From Tetrahymena elliotti 4EA (taxonomy: Eukaryota; Ciliophora; Oligohymenophorea; Hymenostomatida; Tetrahymenidae): a stretch of 64,000 nucleotides of DNA. Every line of letters starts with the position of its first letter. Position 1 is the stretch's first letter. Made by a program: the position numbers and the translations under genes. Below the pieces are notes generated by a model. That model was given only the letters and a program-made list of their open reading frames with translations, was not told the DNA's origin and ran no database searches. The stretch is from contig JH720322.1 in the NCBI GenBank assembly GCA_000231825.2, positions 186,001-250,000 of the forward strand, read 5' to 3'. This document shows, one piece after another, positions 1 to 11,447 of this stretch.

Positions 1-662
1 ATGCTTTAGCTTTACTTCATTAGAGTTTCATTATCTATATAGTTTTCTAATATGACTTAAATAAACTAATCCCTATCAAATGGATTGTAATTTTATGGTG
101 TTTCAAGTAGCTCCTCATCATATGGATTACTGCAACCACCATATTCTAAAGGAGTTTTATCATTCATTTTGTTTAGTTGATATTTATTCTCTTAATAGTT
201 TTCTTTGACAGGAAACTTAGCTGTCCAAGCACGGCATTTGTTAGCATATGCTAGAAAAGTCTGTTCACAAAAACCATAATTGAAGAAATCGGTTATATCT
301 ACATTTGGTTATTTCCATCTAGCTTCTGAATCCTTATCAAACTTTTCCTTAAAAACTTCTGGAATAATCAATTTATATGCTTCCTTTTTTTAATTTTTGA
401 GAGTTGCTTGAGCTTATTATAGATCTCTGTTTTGTTGTTATAGTATTTACTACTAACTGTTGTTCCCCATAAAATTTCCTAATCCCTAGTTATTGCTTAA
501 ATTAGCAGAATCATTGTTAATTGGTATTCCACTATTTGTGTTTATTTGTGTTTGACTACCATATTAGTGAGTAAAATTAGCATTTACTTAATTTTATCCT
601 TCAATATTGCTATTATTTTATATCTTGTTAACTCCATTTAAAAATAAATTTCCTTAAATCAT
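1..662 (-). CDS. FIP1: FIP1-like pre-mRNA 3'-end processing factor, 3' end cut by window edge
   Basis: Single open frame in ciliate code from ATG at 662 to the left edge, about 220 residues and no stop, so the C-terminus is missing. Residues about 116-135 carry the Fip1 signature: a Trp-Lys lead-in, then DITDFFNYGF and an aromatic-rich helix (CEQTFLAYANKC). Fip1 is the CPSF subunit that bridges poly(A) polymerase to the cleavage machinery in the nucleus, and this acidic/aromatic motif is the conserved part of the family. The N-terminal 100 residues are Asn/Gln-rich and low complexity, as in other Fip1 proteins. An in-frame TGA lies about 100 bases upstream and the chosen ATG is the first after it. 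No intron is evident. Inference rests on the motif alone, but the match is specific. Confidence 0.85.
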
Positions 663-1682
663 TGCAGTAATATCTGATAATGTATGTCTTTATAAATATC
701 TCTAAAGAAGCAGCCTTTGTTTGTTTGTCTGTCTTTCACTAAAATTTATTTATTTTGAAAAATGTTTTAAATATTTTCAATAGCTTTTTTTGCTTATAAT
801 TTGATAGAAAGAATTCAAAGTTTTTTTTGTGTTTATTTTTTATAAATATTATTCCTATACTATTTCAAATTATTAATTCAATCAATTATGATCTTTTTAT
901 TATTTATTAATAATTTTCTTTGCAAATTTTTTATTTAGAGTTTCTTTCCCTCCCTTTTAAAACCCGGCGTTTGCTATTTTAACAAACAAACAAACAAACT
1001 TTAAAACTAAAAAAATGACTAAGAATCTCTTAATAGTAATTCACTTTCACATTCAATATTTGCTTGCTATTCATATTAATAAACAAGCTTATTTTTGCTT
1101 TCTCTTCTTTTTAATTTTTCAATGGATATTTATATGCAAAATAATGACTATTTATCTAACGAAGTAAATTATTTAAAAAGTACTACATAATAGAAGATAT
1201 CTAATATATCATTAGTCTATTTTAACAAAAAATAAACCTATTTTTTAAAACTTAAGTGTCTAATAAATTAAATTTTAAAAATTTTCATACTTCTCAACAA
1301 TTAAATTCTTAAATAAAAAAAAGAATAATTTTTAATTTGGAAGATATACAATGAATAAAATTATGTTTAGATTACTAATAAAATTTAAAAAAAATAAGAA
1401 ATCTCTCTAATCTAATCAAATCAACAAATGATTTAAATTATACAATTAATTATTAAAAAATATAAAGTTGATATAAATTTCTTGAACAAAAGTGTTATTT
1501 TTTGGAATAAATTATTTTTAAATAAATCATGTAAATCTTAAATAATCAATAAATAGGATTGATAGATTTTAATTTTCTATATATTTTTTAGTCAAGAAGG
1601 AAGATGCTATTTTTACAAAAAACATAGATAACATTTAGTGAAATATTTAATATGAACATTTTTAAAAATTAAGAGTTGATCA
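663..1682. other. AT-rich intergenic region between two minus-strand genes
   Basis: No coding signal in either strand. It holds the presumed promoter of the FIP1-like gene. Simple-sequence runs are (TTTG)n at 717-734 and (AAAC)n at 981-999. A short GC-rich island (cccggcg) lies at 963-969, unusual against the background. Confidence 0.6.
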
Positions 1683-1952
1683 TCAATCATCTTCATCTTC
1701 AAATTGCAATTTTCCACTTTTTAATTTATTCTATACATCTGAAAAGCCACCTTCGAATTTTCCATCTACAAAAATCATAGGAATAGTATCCCAGTTAAGT
1801 TATTTGTACAATTCTTATTTCTTCTAAGGATTCTTATCAGTGTCAATATATTCATATTTAACATTCAAATTCTTGAAAAGCTTTTGAGCGTTATTGCAGT
1901 AAGGACACCAGTCAGCTCCATAAATTTATACTCTAGTATTTGTAGTTGCCAT
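1683..1952 (-). CDS. Glutaredoxin, dithiol CPYC type
   Basis: Intronless 89-residue protein from ATG 1952 to TGA at 1685-1683. It is a thioredoxin-fold, glutathione-dependent disulfide oxidoreductase. Visible family features: active site C16-P-Y-C19 preceded by ADW, the cis-proline segment WDTIPMIF around residues 54-61, and the glutathione-binding GG turn (FVDGKFEGGFSDV) near residues 61-73. The length is typical of a single-domain cytosolic glutaredoxin. There is no targeting extension. The C-terminus is acidic (FEDEDD). The dithiol motif indicates reduction of protein disulfides and of mixed glutathione disulfides, rather than the CGFS iron-sulfur class. One internal Gln codon of the TAA type falls right before the IYGADW strand, confirming the ciliate code. 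Confidence 0.95.
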
Positions 1953-2337
1953 TTGTATTACCTTTTTTTTAACAATATTACGTGATTTGTTTTTAATTTA
2001 TTTTTAATAATTTTTGATTTTTTTAATCCTTTTTATACTTGATATATATACTTAACATTTTCTAGAAATTTTCTTTTTTTGGTAAGAATTATTCCAGATG
2101 AATATGATCTGTAATTTTTTTGTAGATTTGACTAATTATCATGTAAAAAATAATTTAAGCAAATAGAAGATATAGATAGATAAATGAAAATAGATAAAAA
2201 ATGAATTAGTAAATGACATTTCAGTATCAACAATTTATTGAATGAATATGGAATATAGAATAAATATAAATTATGGTATTTGAGTAATTATTTATAATTT
2301 ATTATCTAACTATCCATTATTTTTACATGTAATTCTT
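1953..2337. other. Short AT-rich intergenic region
   Basis: Separates the glutaredoxin start from the 3' end of the next minus-strand gene. Contains (GATA)-like runs around 2165-2200. I see no gene or conserved element. Confidence 0.5.
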
Positions 2338-4084
2338 TCATTCTTGCTTCTATTAAATTTAAATTGTATCTCTACTTTAAAAAATAAAAAATATAAAAAT
2401 GGTGACTTTAAAGTTTAAAATTTATACCTTGAAACACTACGGTGGAAATCTGTAAAGATATTCTATCTATTTTCTGAAGAACCATTGCGATTTTGATTGG
2501 TTGAATTCTATATTTGTTATTGTTCAGGTCCTTGGTCAGTAATTCTGCGTGATTCTAACTAAGATTGAGTCTTGTGATCGTTTTTAAAGAATTCATCTTC
2601 TGGTTAAGAATGCATTTATCTGTTATTTTTATTTTAAAATAATCCAGAATCTGAATCTGTTTAAGACATTTCGTATGTCTAGTAGTTATTGTTATTTTGA
2701 TACTTAGTTTGCTATTAAGGATATTGATTTTCAGAATTTCTACGTTGATATTATTAATTGTAGGATTAAGAACTTTGCTAATTTAAAAGGTTTTAAGCGA
2801 AGCGATCATTTGCTAATTATTTATCTTCTTTATTCAACGACTATCTTTATTGATCATAATATGAAGGGTTTCTCTTCTACATATCACTTTAATGAAGTTA
2901 AGATTGCTAAGATTGTCCATATCTAGAATAACCATTATATTAATCTTTTTTATATTCGTATTGATTAAATTAGTTTTGATAGTATTGTTGTTGCTGCATT
3001 TACTATCTTTACAATTAATTCTAAAATTAACCTGAGGGTCTTTGTTAAGGTGGTTTTGGCTTTTATTTAATTTCATGGTATTCTTAGTCGTCCTACACAG
3101 CTTATTTAGTGACAAGTTAGTAAACACTAGAATAAGAGTAGTTAAACTATTTTGTGATTTAGTTTACTATATTTATCTTATTTCTTTTTTAAGGTTCATA
3201 ATGTTTGTTAAAGAAATCAAGAACTCTCTTTTATTCACTTGCAGGAGCTACAAAAATACTTGCTGCTCCAGTTTCGCTATTAGTGATATTAGGAGGTCTT
3301 CCTCTAGGTCTTGGTGCATTAGTTTAATTTTAGGAGTAATAGGAAAAGTAGTTACTATGCTTTTTCTTATGGATTAACTTTTTCTTTTTTTCTTAATATT
3401 CTTCATCGCTTGATCTAAAATCACTGTCACTGCTGTTATCAGGTGGATCATAGTCCTCTTCCTAATATTTTTAAAATTTTATTTAATTTAATAGTTATTT
3501 TTAATAGAATTTACATCAGTTTCCTATTGCTTTTGCTTAGATTATTCCATAGCACGTTACTATTAATTAATCAATCTCTATTTAAATGGGTGGGCATTAA
3601 TGATAACTTTTTGACAATAGCCAGACTCTTCTTCCATTTAATTTTTATTTAGTTATATCATATTTGTTTTTTCTTATTATCCATCTTAGTGTTTTTGTAC
3701 TTAGCTATTGCCATAAAATTAATCAGCTTTATTGTTATCATTTAAACCTTCCATGTTGCCATTCATATTTATGCTTGCTTAATCTTATTACTAGTTTTAG
3801 GTAAAAACTTTTTAATTATCAGCATCATTTAGATGCTTGTCTTATTGATTCTATAAAGGCTAAAAAACTTGTTAAGCCAAAGCTGTTGTAGCAACTCCAA
3901 TCCTGTAAAATATTTAATTTATAGTTTTTAATATCTTTTAATAGAGTTTTTCCTTTTCTCTTTAAGCATTAGCCTTATTATCCCAATCAGTATTTTGGAT
4001 ACAATTTTCGAGGTATGTATCTAGGATCATTGAGAGAGTCTAAAGATTTTTAACATCAGAATTATTAACTATTTAACTTTCCAT
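2338..4084 (-). CDS. AT-hook, Gln/Asn-rich protein of unknown function
   Basis: Spliced model of 546 residues: exons 4084-3515, 3461-2428 and 2374-2338, with two introns of exactly 53 nt (3462-3514 and 2375-2427), both GT..AG. The sum is 547 codons ending in TGA. The most telling feature is an AT-hook core (PRPRGRPP) near residues 238-247, a minor-groove DNA-binding motif. It follows an acidic stretch (EEDYDPPDNSSDSDF) and a Lys-rich patch that could be a nuclear signal. Directly after it is a more ordered block of about 60 residues (VLDFFNKHYEP onward). The rest is Gln/Asn/Tyr/Ser-rich low complexity. I do not recognise the family. Inference: nuclear chromatin-associated protein. The 3' intron is inferred from splice signals; without it the frame reads on into AT-rich DNA. 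Confidence 0.6.
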
Positions 4085-4867
4085 TTTACTAATTATAAAG
4101 GTGGGTATGTGATAGTTTTTTTAATTTTGTATAATTTTTATTTATAATAAATTATTTTTAAATAAATTATAAAAATCCTTTTGCTAATCTGAATTTAAGC
4201 TAAAAAATGTAGCAAGAAATTAAATTAAAGATTTTCCCTCTAAATATTAGATTTTATTATATTGATAATTAAATTTCAAATCTAATTATTTGATTCAGAT
4301 AATCAAGGGGATATTCTAATTTTAAAAATTTTACAACAAAAGTTTGTTTTTAATTAAAAAACATAAAAATTTTGACAACAAATATACCCTCCCTCATCTT
4401 TCTAATTATTTGTAAGCTCCAAAAAAATTAATTATTTTTATTTCTTACTAAATTATTTGAAAAGATTCTAAAAAAATAAATTTGTGTCTCTCATCTTCAT
4501 CATTTAAAAATATTATTTACATAAATTTTCCACCTATTTCCATAATAAATATTTATGTTTTACACCATCTAACTATATTCTAAAATCCCATTTCCAAAAA
4601 TTCCTCAACATTTTCTCTAATTATTAAAAATAAAGAAATTTGTGTCATTTATTTTCTATAAATTTGATCATACTTTTTACAAAAACAATCTTTATACACA
4701 AAGTAAAATATTAAATTTAGTTAGCGATCAGAAAAATAATTAAATCAATTAATCTAACAATATTTAGTTGAAACTCATAGACAAAACTTTTAGAAATTTT
4801 TTACAAATTTTGATTATGATTTAAACAAATTCTAATTTTTTGCAAATTTATTGTTAAAATAGCTTTT
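4085..4867. other. AT-rich intergenic region
   Basis: Lies between the start of the AT-hook gene and the 3' end of the kelch gene, both on the minus strand. Poly-A/T rich; I see no gene, RNA or conserved element. Confidence 0.5.
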
Positions 4868-7541
4868 TCAATTAAAACTTTAAATGGTTTCTCTCCAAGT
4901 TGTACCATCAAAAATAAGCAATTTCTTTTTATTGTTTAAAGAGATTTATCCTTATTATCCTACTTGACTCTCAATATTTTACAAGCAAATTATTTTATTG
5001 TTGTGAATTATTGGATTTATTGTGAAGGATCCTGCTGAAGGTAGAGGAATATAATCAAATCTATTTAATACATGTATTATATTTTGTTTGTTGTTTTATT
5101 TGTTTTTTTTGATGTTAAAACAGAAACTTGATTTTTACATTTTCTTTTCTAATTAGCCTCCAAATACAAATATTGTAGAGTCATTTATTTAAACTGTACC
5201 ACTGTTGAAGAATAAAGCAAACATTTTTTGAGGTCCTATGCTATGAATACCGGTTATGTCTTCATGCATCAAATTGATTACTTGCCAATTATTTTATTAA
5301 ATATCGTATCTTTCTACATAGTTATTATTTTATTATCCTGGTCCTATTCCACCAAATTTATATAAATAGTTATTGTTAAAAGTACAAACCGAAGATGAAT
5401 AAGCTGGATAGTTGAGACTTGCTATAGCTTTCCATTTATTTTATACAATATCATATTTTTCACAATCTTAGCATGCTTATCCATCTCTTTTACCTCCAAT
5501 TACAAAAATGAACTTTTCAAAATAAACAGCAGCAAAAGAGTTTCTATCTTAAATCATACTTTATTTTTCTGTAAATCTTTCTTCTGTATAATCATATTTA
5601 AATACTTTTTCTGTTTCTGAATTTCTAAGTATTCCACCAATCATGTAAATATCACCTCTAGGTGTTATAACTGTTTGAGATTGATCTGGAATATATTCAT
5701 TAATAGCTACTTTGTTTCTGATCTAAAAAGTAGTAGCATCAATAAAATAAAGTTATTTATTTAAGAAATGATAATAAGGTATAATCTTATGAGGGCAAGC
5801 ATTCTCAAAATAGCTATTTTAGTTAACTTCTATTTAGGCAATCTAAGATTCATCAACTCTATAAAAAGAATTTTAGTTGCTCTACTAGTACTTATTATCA
5901 AAACTTGGATCTGTATCTACATGATCTGGAAAACTTGTATTAATTTCCTCTTGGAAATCAACTTAAACTTTTTAATTTTGAAAAGAATAATTTTATTTAA
6001 GTAATTAAAAAATAAATAATCTATTGATTTGTGTTTTAAATTTTCTTTATATTTTTTTAAATGTTCATCTATTTTTTGCTTTTTTTATAAATATATCTTC
6101 TTTAAAATTTTCTTTACTAAAAATAAATGGCCATTTTAAAATTAGAAAATTTGTGATTTTTTTTTGTTTTAGATAAATTTATTGCTAAAAAAAGAATAAT
6201 TATCCAAAATTTCAACTTAATTTAATATATTTAATTCATTCTCAAATAAATTTATTTGTTAAATTACAAGTATTTTCTAAAAATTTATTTATTTATTGCT
6301 ATCTTTTTACTTTAATGATCATCAATTAAAAAAATTTTGTAAATATTTTATGATATGATTTCATTTTTTTATAAATATTTGAGAGAATTTTTCATAAAAA
6401 TGGTTAACTATTCCCAAAAATTTTATTTGGGTATTTGAATAAAAAAATAATTAATTTGAAGGAAATATGTTTCTTACTCGGTGATTGATTTGCAATAAGT
6501 GATAGTTGAGGTTGGCTTATTATTTACTGATTTGGCTATTCTTATTATTCATAGAAAATATACTAACCTAATCTAATGTATTATACTAAATCTGTTTTTA
6601 GCATCCTAATTTTACTATCCTCCACAATAATGTCAATAGATTAACGTTATTAAATGTTTAATATATCCTAGATTTAAGTTTCTATATCATTTAATTACCC
6701 ATTTAAATCTAAACTTTACACCTTTTTTAAAATTATAATAAAATAAGAAATAAAATCGAAGATTTATTTCTAAATTTCTCTTTTTAATTGTATACTTTAA
6801 ATCAATACTGTTTTCCTTAAAAAATACTGAGTAAAGATTTTTAATTTTTCTTTATAAAAATATACCGTTTTGAATTAATGAAGTTTTATGAGAAATAATT
6901 TTAAAATTCTAAATAAAAACTAGAAATTTAATTCCTACTTTTGTTTTAATATTTAAATTTATATTAATTACTTCATTGAAAGCATCAATTTATGCAGCAG
7001 CTCCTTCCATTTTCCCTGACATAAGCTCTATTTCATCAGACATCAATGATAGTCTATCTTATATGTATTTAATTTTTTCATCTTTTTCTATTAAAGCTGA
7101 AACACGAGTTCTATACTTCTCTAAAAGCTAATCAAAATATGTATTAACTTAGTATATTATAGTATCTCTAACTGTATTTATTTTTTTTATACCTTCATCA
7201 GACTCATCTAAATTTTAGTTTTAGATTAGGTCTTCTATTTAATCATAAAGCTAATCAATATTGTTTTTTATTTCTATCAATTTTTATTTGCATTTAATCT
7301 TAACATTCTTAATTGACTAAAGATCAGGATAAGTATTATTTTATTTATGAAAGTATGTATGCCTTTCCATACAATCAGGGCAAAGAGCTCTCATACAGTC
7401 TTTGCTCATGCAAAAATTTGTATAGTTTTCTTCTTGGTGGTCTTTACATTTAACAGGGCGTATAGTCCTTGTGATTGAATTAATCATCGAAGATGTCTCT
7501 TTTTAAGAATTTTCATCTTCCTTAGTAAATATCCTACTCAT
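4868..7541 (-). CDS. B-box zinc finger, coiled-coil, kelch-repeat protein
   Basis: The first exon starts at ATG 7541 and runs to about 6980. It encodes a B-box-like zinc finger (C-x2-H, then C-x4-C, CPDC and His residues, about residues 31-65) and then a coiled coil. A middle exon near 6480-6700 continues helical sequence (LNDIETQIQDIL). The last exon, about 5975-4868, holds four to five kelch blades recognisable by MIGG, FVIGG, KFGG and FVFGG at blade ends, ending in TGA at 4870-4868. A B-box lacking a RING, plus coiled coil and beta-propeller, suggests a scaffold or adaptor, not an E3 ligase. Exon joins at 6590-6980 and 5976-6480 are uncertain: several frames lack TGA in the AT-rich introns. 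The donor at the CCG-A junction near 6480 joined to AAAAAG near 5976 preserves frame. Confidence 0.75.
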
Positions 7542-8055
7542 TATTATTTGATTTCTCAATAATTTTTTATTAATGTATTTAATATACAAATTAAATCTTT
7601 ACAAATACTTAATAAAGATTTACATCAATTATTACTTATAGTCCTGATAAAATCATTCTTATATATCCTTTACCTGTCATCTCTAAAATTTTTATAATTT
7701 AATTTTTATATTTATTCTAATTGATATTAGATATCTTAATCTAAGCTTGATATTTTATTTCATAATTAATTTGGTTAGTAAAAGTTAAAAAAAACCTGTT
7801 ACCATCTTGAAATAAAGAGATTTATTAAGATTTAAAATATTTAAATTTTTGGGTTTTTGATATTAAATTTAAGAAATATTCTTAAGAAGTTTATTTATTC
7901 TTTTAGAAATTAGAAAAACAATTAATTTGTTTGTTTAAATAACAAAATTAATTAATTTATTAATCTTAAGATAAATAAACATATCTTAAATTTTGATTAG
8001 AAATTAAGTTTTCAAACATAATAGATAGTTAAAAAAATAGAAGAAATAATAAAAG
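7542..8055. other. Divergent intergenic region
   Basis: Separates the divergently transcribed B-box/kelch gene (minus) and the GET1-like gene (plus), so it must hold both promoters. AT-rich; no element recognised. Confidence 0.5.
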
Positions 8056-8796
8056 ATGATAGCCATAGCTTAATTTATTGTTATATTCATTAGTATTTTA
8101 TTCTCAAGGTATTACTTCAACAAAATCATTGAGAAATCAAAGCAAGATTTAGAAGTTAAAAAGTAAGAAAAGCTTAAGTTGTAGCAAGAATATGAGGTTA
8201 AGTTAAAATAAAAAAAATCAACAGAAAAAACTCCTTATGAATTAAAGCTTGAAGAAGTTTTAAAGTAAGAAACAGAAATATAAAATCTCTAAAAAGAATC
8301 AGAGTAATATAACAGTACAGATAGCTATGTTAAATTTTCAAAGATTCAAAGATAAATTTTGAAAATAAAATAATAATTAGAGAAGGATAAATAATCATTA
8401 AATGAATTAAAAAATTAAGATTATAGTGATAATAATAAACAAGATGAGAGTTCTTAAGAAGAGGTTGAATTAAAAGAAAAATAGGTAGAGTTAACTAAAA
8501 AAATAGAATAATTAGTAAATAGTGAATCAGTTACAAAACAAAAAGAAAGAGTCATCAATGGTGCTATGCCTCTCTTTTTTATATTTATCTTTTGGAAATT
8601 CCCTATAGTTGTTAATTTTGATATATCCAAAAATCTTTGGCCTCTTAGCATACTAATATCAGATATTGAAGGAAACATTAGTTTATTTAGCAACACCATT
8701 TGGGTGTTTATCTGCTTTAGAGTTGTATCCATTATTTTAGATTTTATAACTAATAAATCTTAAGATTAAAATTAAAATGATAAAAAAGACAATTGA
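8056..8796 (+). CDS. GET1: GET1/WRB-like ER membrane insertase subunit
   Basis: Intronless, 246 residues, ATG 8056 to TGA 8794-8796. Topology matches the Get1/WRB (CHD5-like) family. A hydrophobic N-terminal segment (residues 2-20) precedes a long charged Lys/Glu/Gln coiled coil (about 25-165). Two further membrane segments follow, around 171-190 (PLFFIFIFWKFPIVVNF) and 209-232 (WVFICFRVVSIIL). The Trp-Pro-Leu lead into the last segment and the RVV motif inside it resemble the third transmembrane helix of WRB. In the family the coiled coil docks the GET3 ATPase carrying tail-anchored proteins, and the membrane part inserts them into the ER. The coiled coil is longer than in animal WRB. The call is based on architecture plus the C-terminal motif; the partner GET2/CAML is not in this window. 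Confidence 0.85.
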
Positions 8797-9150
8797 GTGT
8801 ATTTTAAATATGTTGAATATTCTAATGAGATATAAAATATTTATTTTTATTTTCTTTCGTGGCGTTTTCTTTTTTTTTTTTGATTGTAAAGTAAATAATA
8901 TAACACTTTTTTGTTAATATATTGTGATTGAGAAATCTGGCTTCTAAAAAAAATCATTTTATGTTTATGTTTTCTAAAAACTTTTTATGATTTTATTTGT
9001 TAAAAACTGAAAAACTTTTGTTTTAAAGTGAGCCTGATAAGTTTTGATTAAATAAATACAAAAAAGAAATAATGAATAACTTTAGTAAAAAATAATTAAC
9101 TCTCTTTTTATATTTTAATAAAGATAACAGAGATTAAAAATATAGGAAAC
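8797..9150. other. AT-rich intergenic region
   Basis: Between two plus-strand genes. Contains a T-run at about 8869-8882. Nothing else seen. Confidence 0.5.
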
Positions 9151-10260
9151 ATGGGAAACCAATAAAATAAAAACATAAATGATAATAATCCAAATTAATA
9201 GCTCTCACTACTGTAAGTTAAAATAGGTGTGAGACTTTCAGCAAAAGTAAAAGATTTACTGGAAAAATAGCTGTAATAAATGCATGAAGTAAAGTAAAGG
9301 ATTTATAGTTTAGCTATTAAGAGTTTAAATGATTAAGACAAAGATCTACAAATGGTTTATATTAAATGCAACTAAAATACAGTGTATGATAATTAAGTAT
9401 TAGGCAAGCTTAAAATAACAGCTTAAAAAGAGTCATATAATTATAAATCTAGTGTAAGTCAAGATGAAAAAATCTGGTATGTCAATTTTTCGGATAAAAA
9501 TCTTTTTGGATATTATAACACTAAACTATTTGCATAAGATGAAGTTCAATGTTGTGAATTTCCTTTATTACCTTATATTAAACAATATATTATGAAACAT
9601 TCTAATGAATAAGAAGGATTATATCCAGTAACTAAAGTTGGATATTAATCATACCCTATTTTAATTATGAATTGCTAGTAACTTTGTAAAGTAAATCTTT
9701 TTAAAACAACTAATAAATACAAAAATGGTATTTATGGAAATTAGTTTGCTAATTTGTAAGCTGATGATATTAAGGAATTTTTTGAATTTCCAAAAAAAGA
9801 AGATAAAAAAGAAGTCATCAATTTGATTTGCATGTCTGCTTTGTCAAATTCTAGCTAACCAGGTTAGTCAAGATATTATAAGAATGATGAAATAGTTTAC
9901 ACATTCGAGACTGTTTATAGAGCCTTTTATTCAGCAGCTTAGGAATCAAGAAGACAAAACTAAAATGCAAAGGTAGTAATCAACACAGGAAACTGGGGAA
10001 GTGGTGCTTTTGGTAATAATCTCTAATTTACTGTATTAGTTTAGTTAACTGCTGCTCATCTAGCTAAAGTAGATGAGATCAAATATTTTACTTTTGATGA
10101 ATAAGGAGAATAAGGCTTTTAGGTAGGTTAATAATATTTCTTATAATTTATATAACAAATGTAAAAAGAGAATGTTACTACTTCTTTATTATTCTAATTA
10201 TCATTTATTAAGTTTTGTCTAGAATAGAACTTTGTTTGGGGTTATTCGAACGGATTTTGA
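9151..10260 (+). CDS. PARG-like macrodomain protein lacking the visible GGG/QEE catalytic loop
   Basis: Intronless, 369 residues, ATG 9151 to TGA 10258-10260. Residues about 276-320 match the C-terminal part of poly(ADP-ribose) glycohydrolase: a VVINTGNWGSGAFGNN ligand-binding loop, a helix with QLTAAHLAK, then a strand and turn (KYFTFDE). In PARG these are the ADP-ribose diphosphate loop and the strand YFTFGD. The PARG catalytic signature, a Gly-Gly-Gly loop followed by Gln-Glu-Glu, should lie about 80-120 residues upstream, but I cannot find it. The segment around residues 145-200 (CEFPLLPYIKQYIM and beyond) has none. The N-terminal 60 residues are polar. Inference: a divergent macrodomain that may bind ADP-ribose without hydrolysing poly(ADP-ribose). 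It could be an active enzyme with a degenerate loop. Confidence 0.7.
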
Positions 10261-11447
10261 AGAATAGAAAACAAACAACACAAATATTCTAATATCTTGT
10301 CTAATTAATTAATTAAATTTTACTCATGAAAAAAGTAAGTATTTGTATCTTTTTGTTTTTATTTAGATATTAGTTTATGACCTTTGTTAAAATCAATAAT
10401 ATTTATTCAATAATAATTTCATATTTTCTCTTTTTCTTTGATTCTTTCATCTAATATTTTTTAACTATTCATTCATTTTGCTCTCCCAAAAATTACAACA
10501 TTTATCAATAAATATTCTTTACTTTTCAAATAATTTCAATTTTTGTTTTTTTTATATGCTTCTTTTATTTTAAATATCAAGATATTAAAAAACTTTATAT
10601 CATTTTATATTAAACTCATTATTTGAAAATATATTATTTAGTAAAAAATATCTAATCGAAACACCTTCAACTCTTATTTTAAAATGGTTTCAAGCCTAAA
10701 AATTTTAATTTTTAAGACTATCCTTCTAATATTTTTTTTGAATTTCTTTCTTTTGATTGATTGAAAAAAATTTTATTACCTATATTTAGTTTTCTTTTTT
10801 GTTATGAAGTAAGACTGCAAAAAAACAATAAAAATTGACAATGAGGTTTAGATTTTGTTTTTTATTTCATAATATTTATTAAAATTCCTTTTTTTATTTA
10901 AGTTGATAATTCAAAAATATGTAATAGTAATTTTTCGTTTTTTTTCAATATTTTAAATTGCATTTTATAAAAAAACTACATATTTAATCTTTATCCAAAT
11001 TAGGTTAAATTAAAAACAAATTTTTTATTTATTTTATCTTCGTTAATAATTCCTTTAATTATTTCTCTACATAGCAAATTATCAAGTGATTGCAAAAATT
11101 TTTTTTGTTCACTATCAACAATAAATAAATTAAAAATAGATTTCCTAAATTGGTAAATTTTTTAAACTGGTAAATGATTTTATAATTTGTAATTTGTTTA
11201 TTAATATCGATAGAAGTTATTATTGAAGTAAAAAAAATGTATTAGTTAATAGAAGAATTAACATTTTTTAATTCTTATTTTGAGAAATTATAATGATTAT
11301 TAATTAATTAAATCATTTTAGATGATCATCCGTTTTTAATTTAAAATCGTTTTTAATAGAAATAATAATTGATGTAAATATTACTTGTGTAGACAGTTTT
11401 AAAAAAGATACATTTTAGATTACAAAAATAAAAATAGTTAATATTTT
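10261..11447. other. Convergent AT-rich intergenic region
   Basis: Lies between 3' ends of the PARG-like gene (plus) and the PRPF6 gene (minus), so it should contain both polyadenylation regions and no promoter. Poly-T and poly-A runs only; no gene seen. Confidence 0.5.

Noticed and set aside
2834..3377. Standard-code ORFs on both strands
   Set aside because: They are shadows or fragments of the spliced AT-hook gene, which reads through in ciliate code.
5768..6004. Plus-strand ORF of 78 residues
   Set aside because: Opposite-strand shadow of the kelch exon; hydrophobic low-complexity translation without family features.
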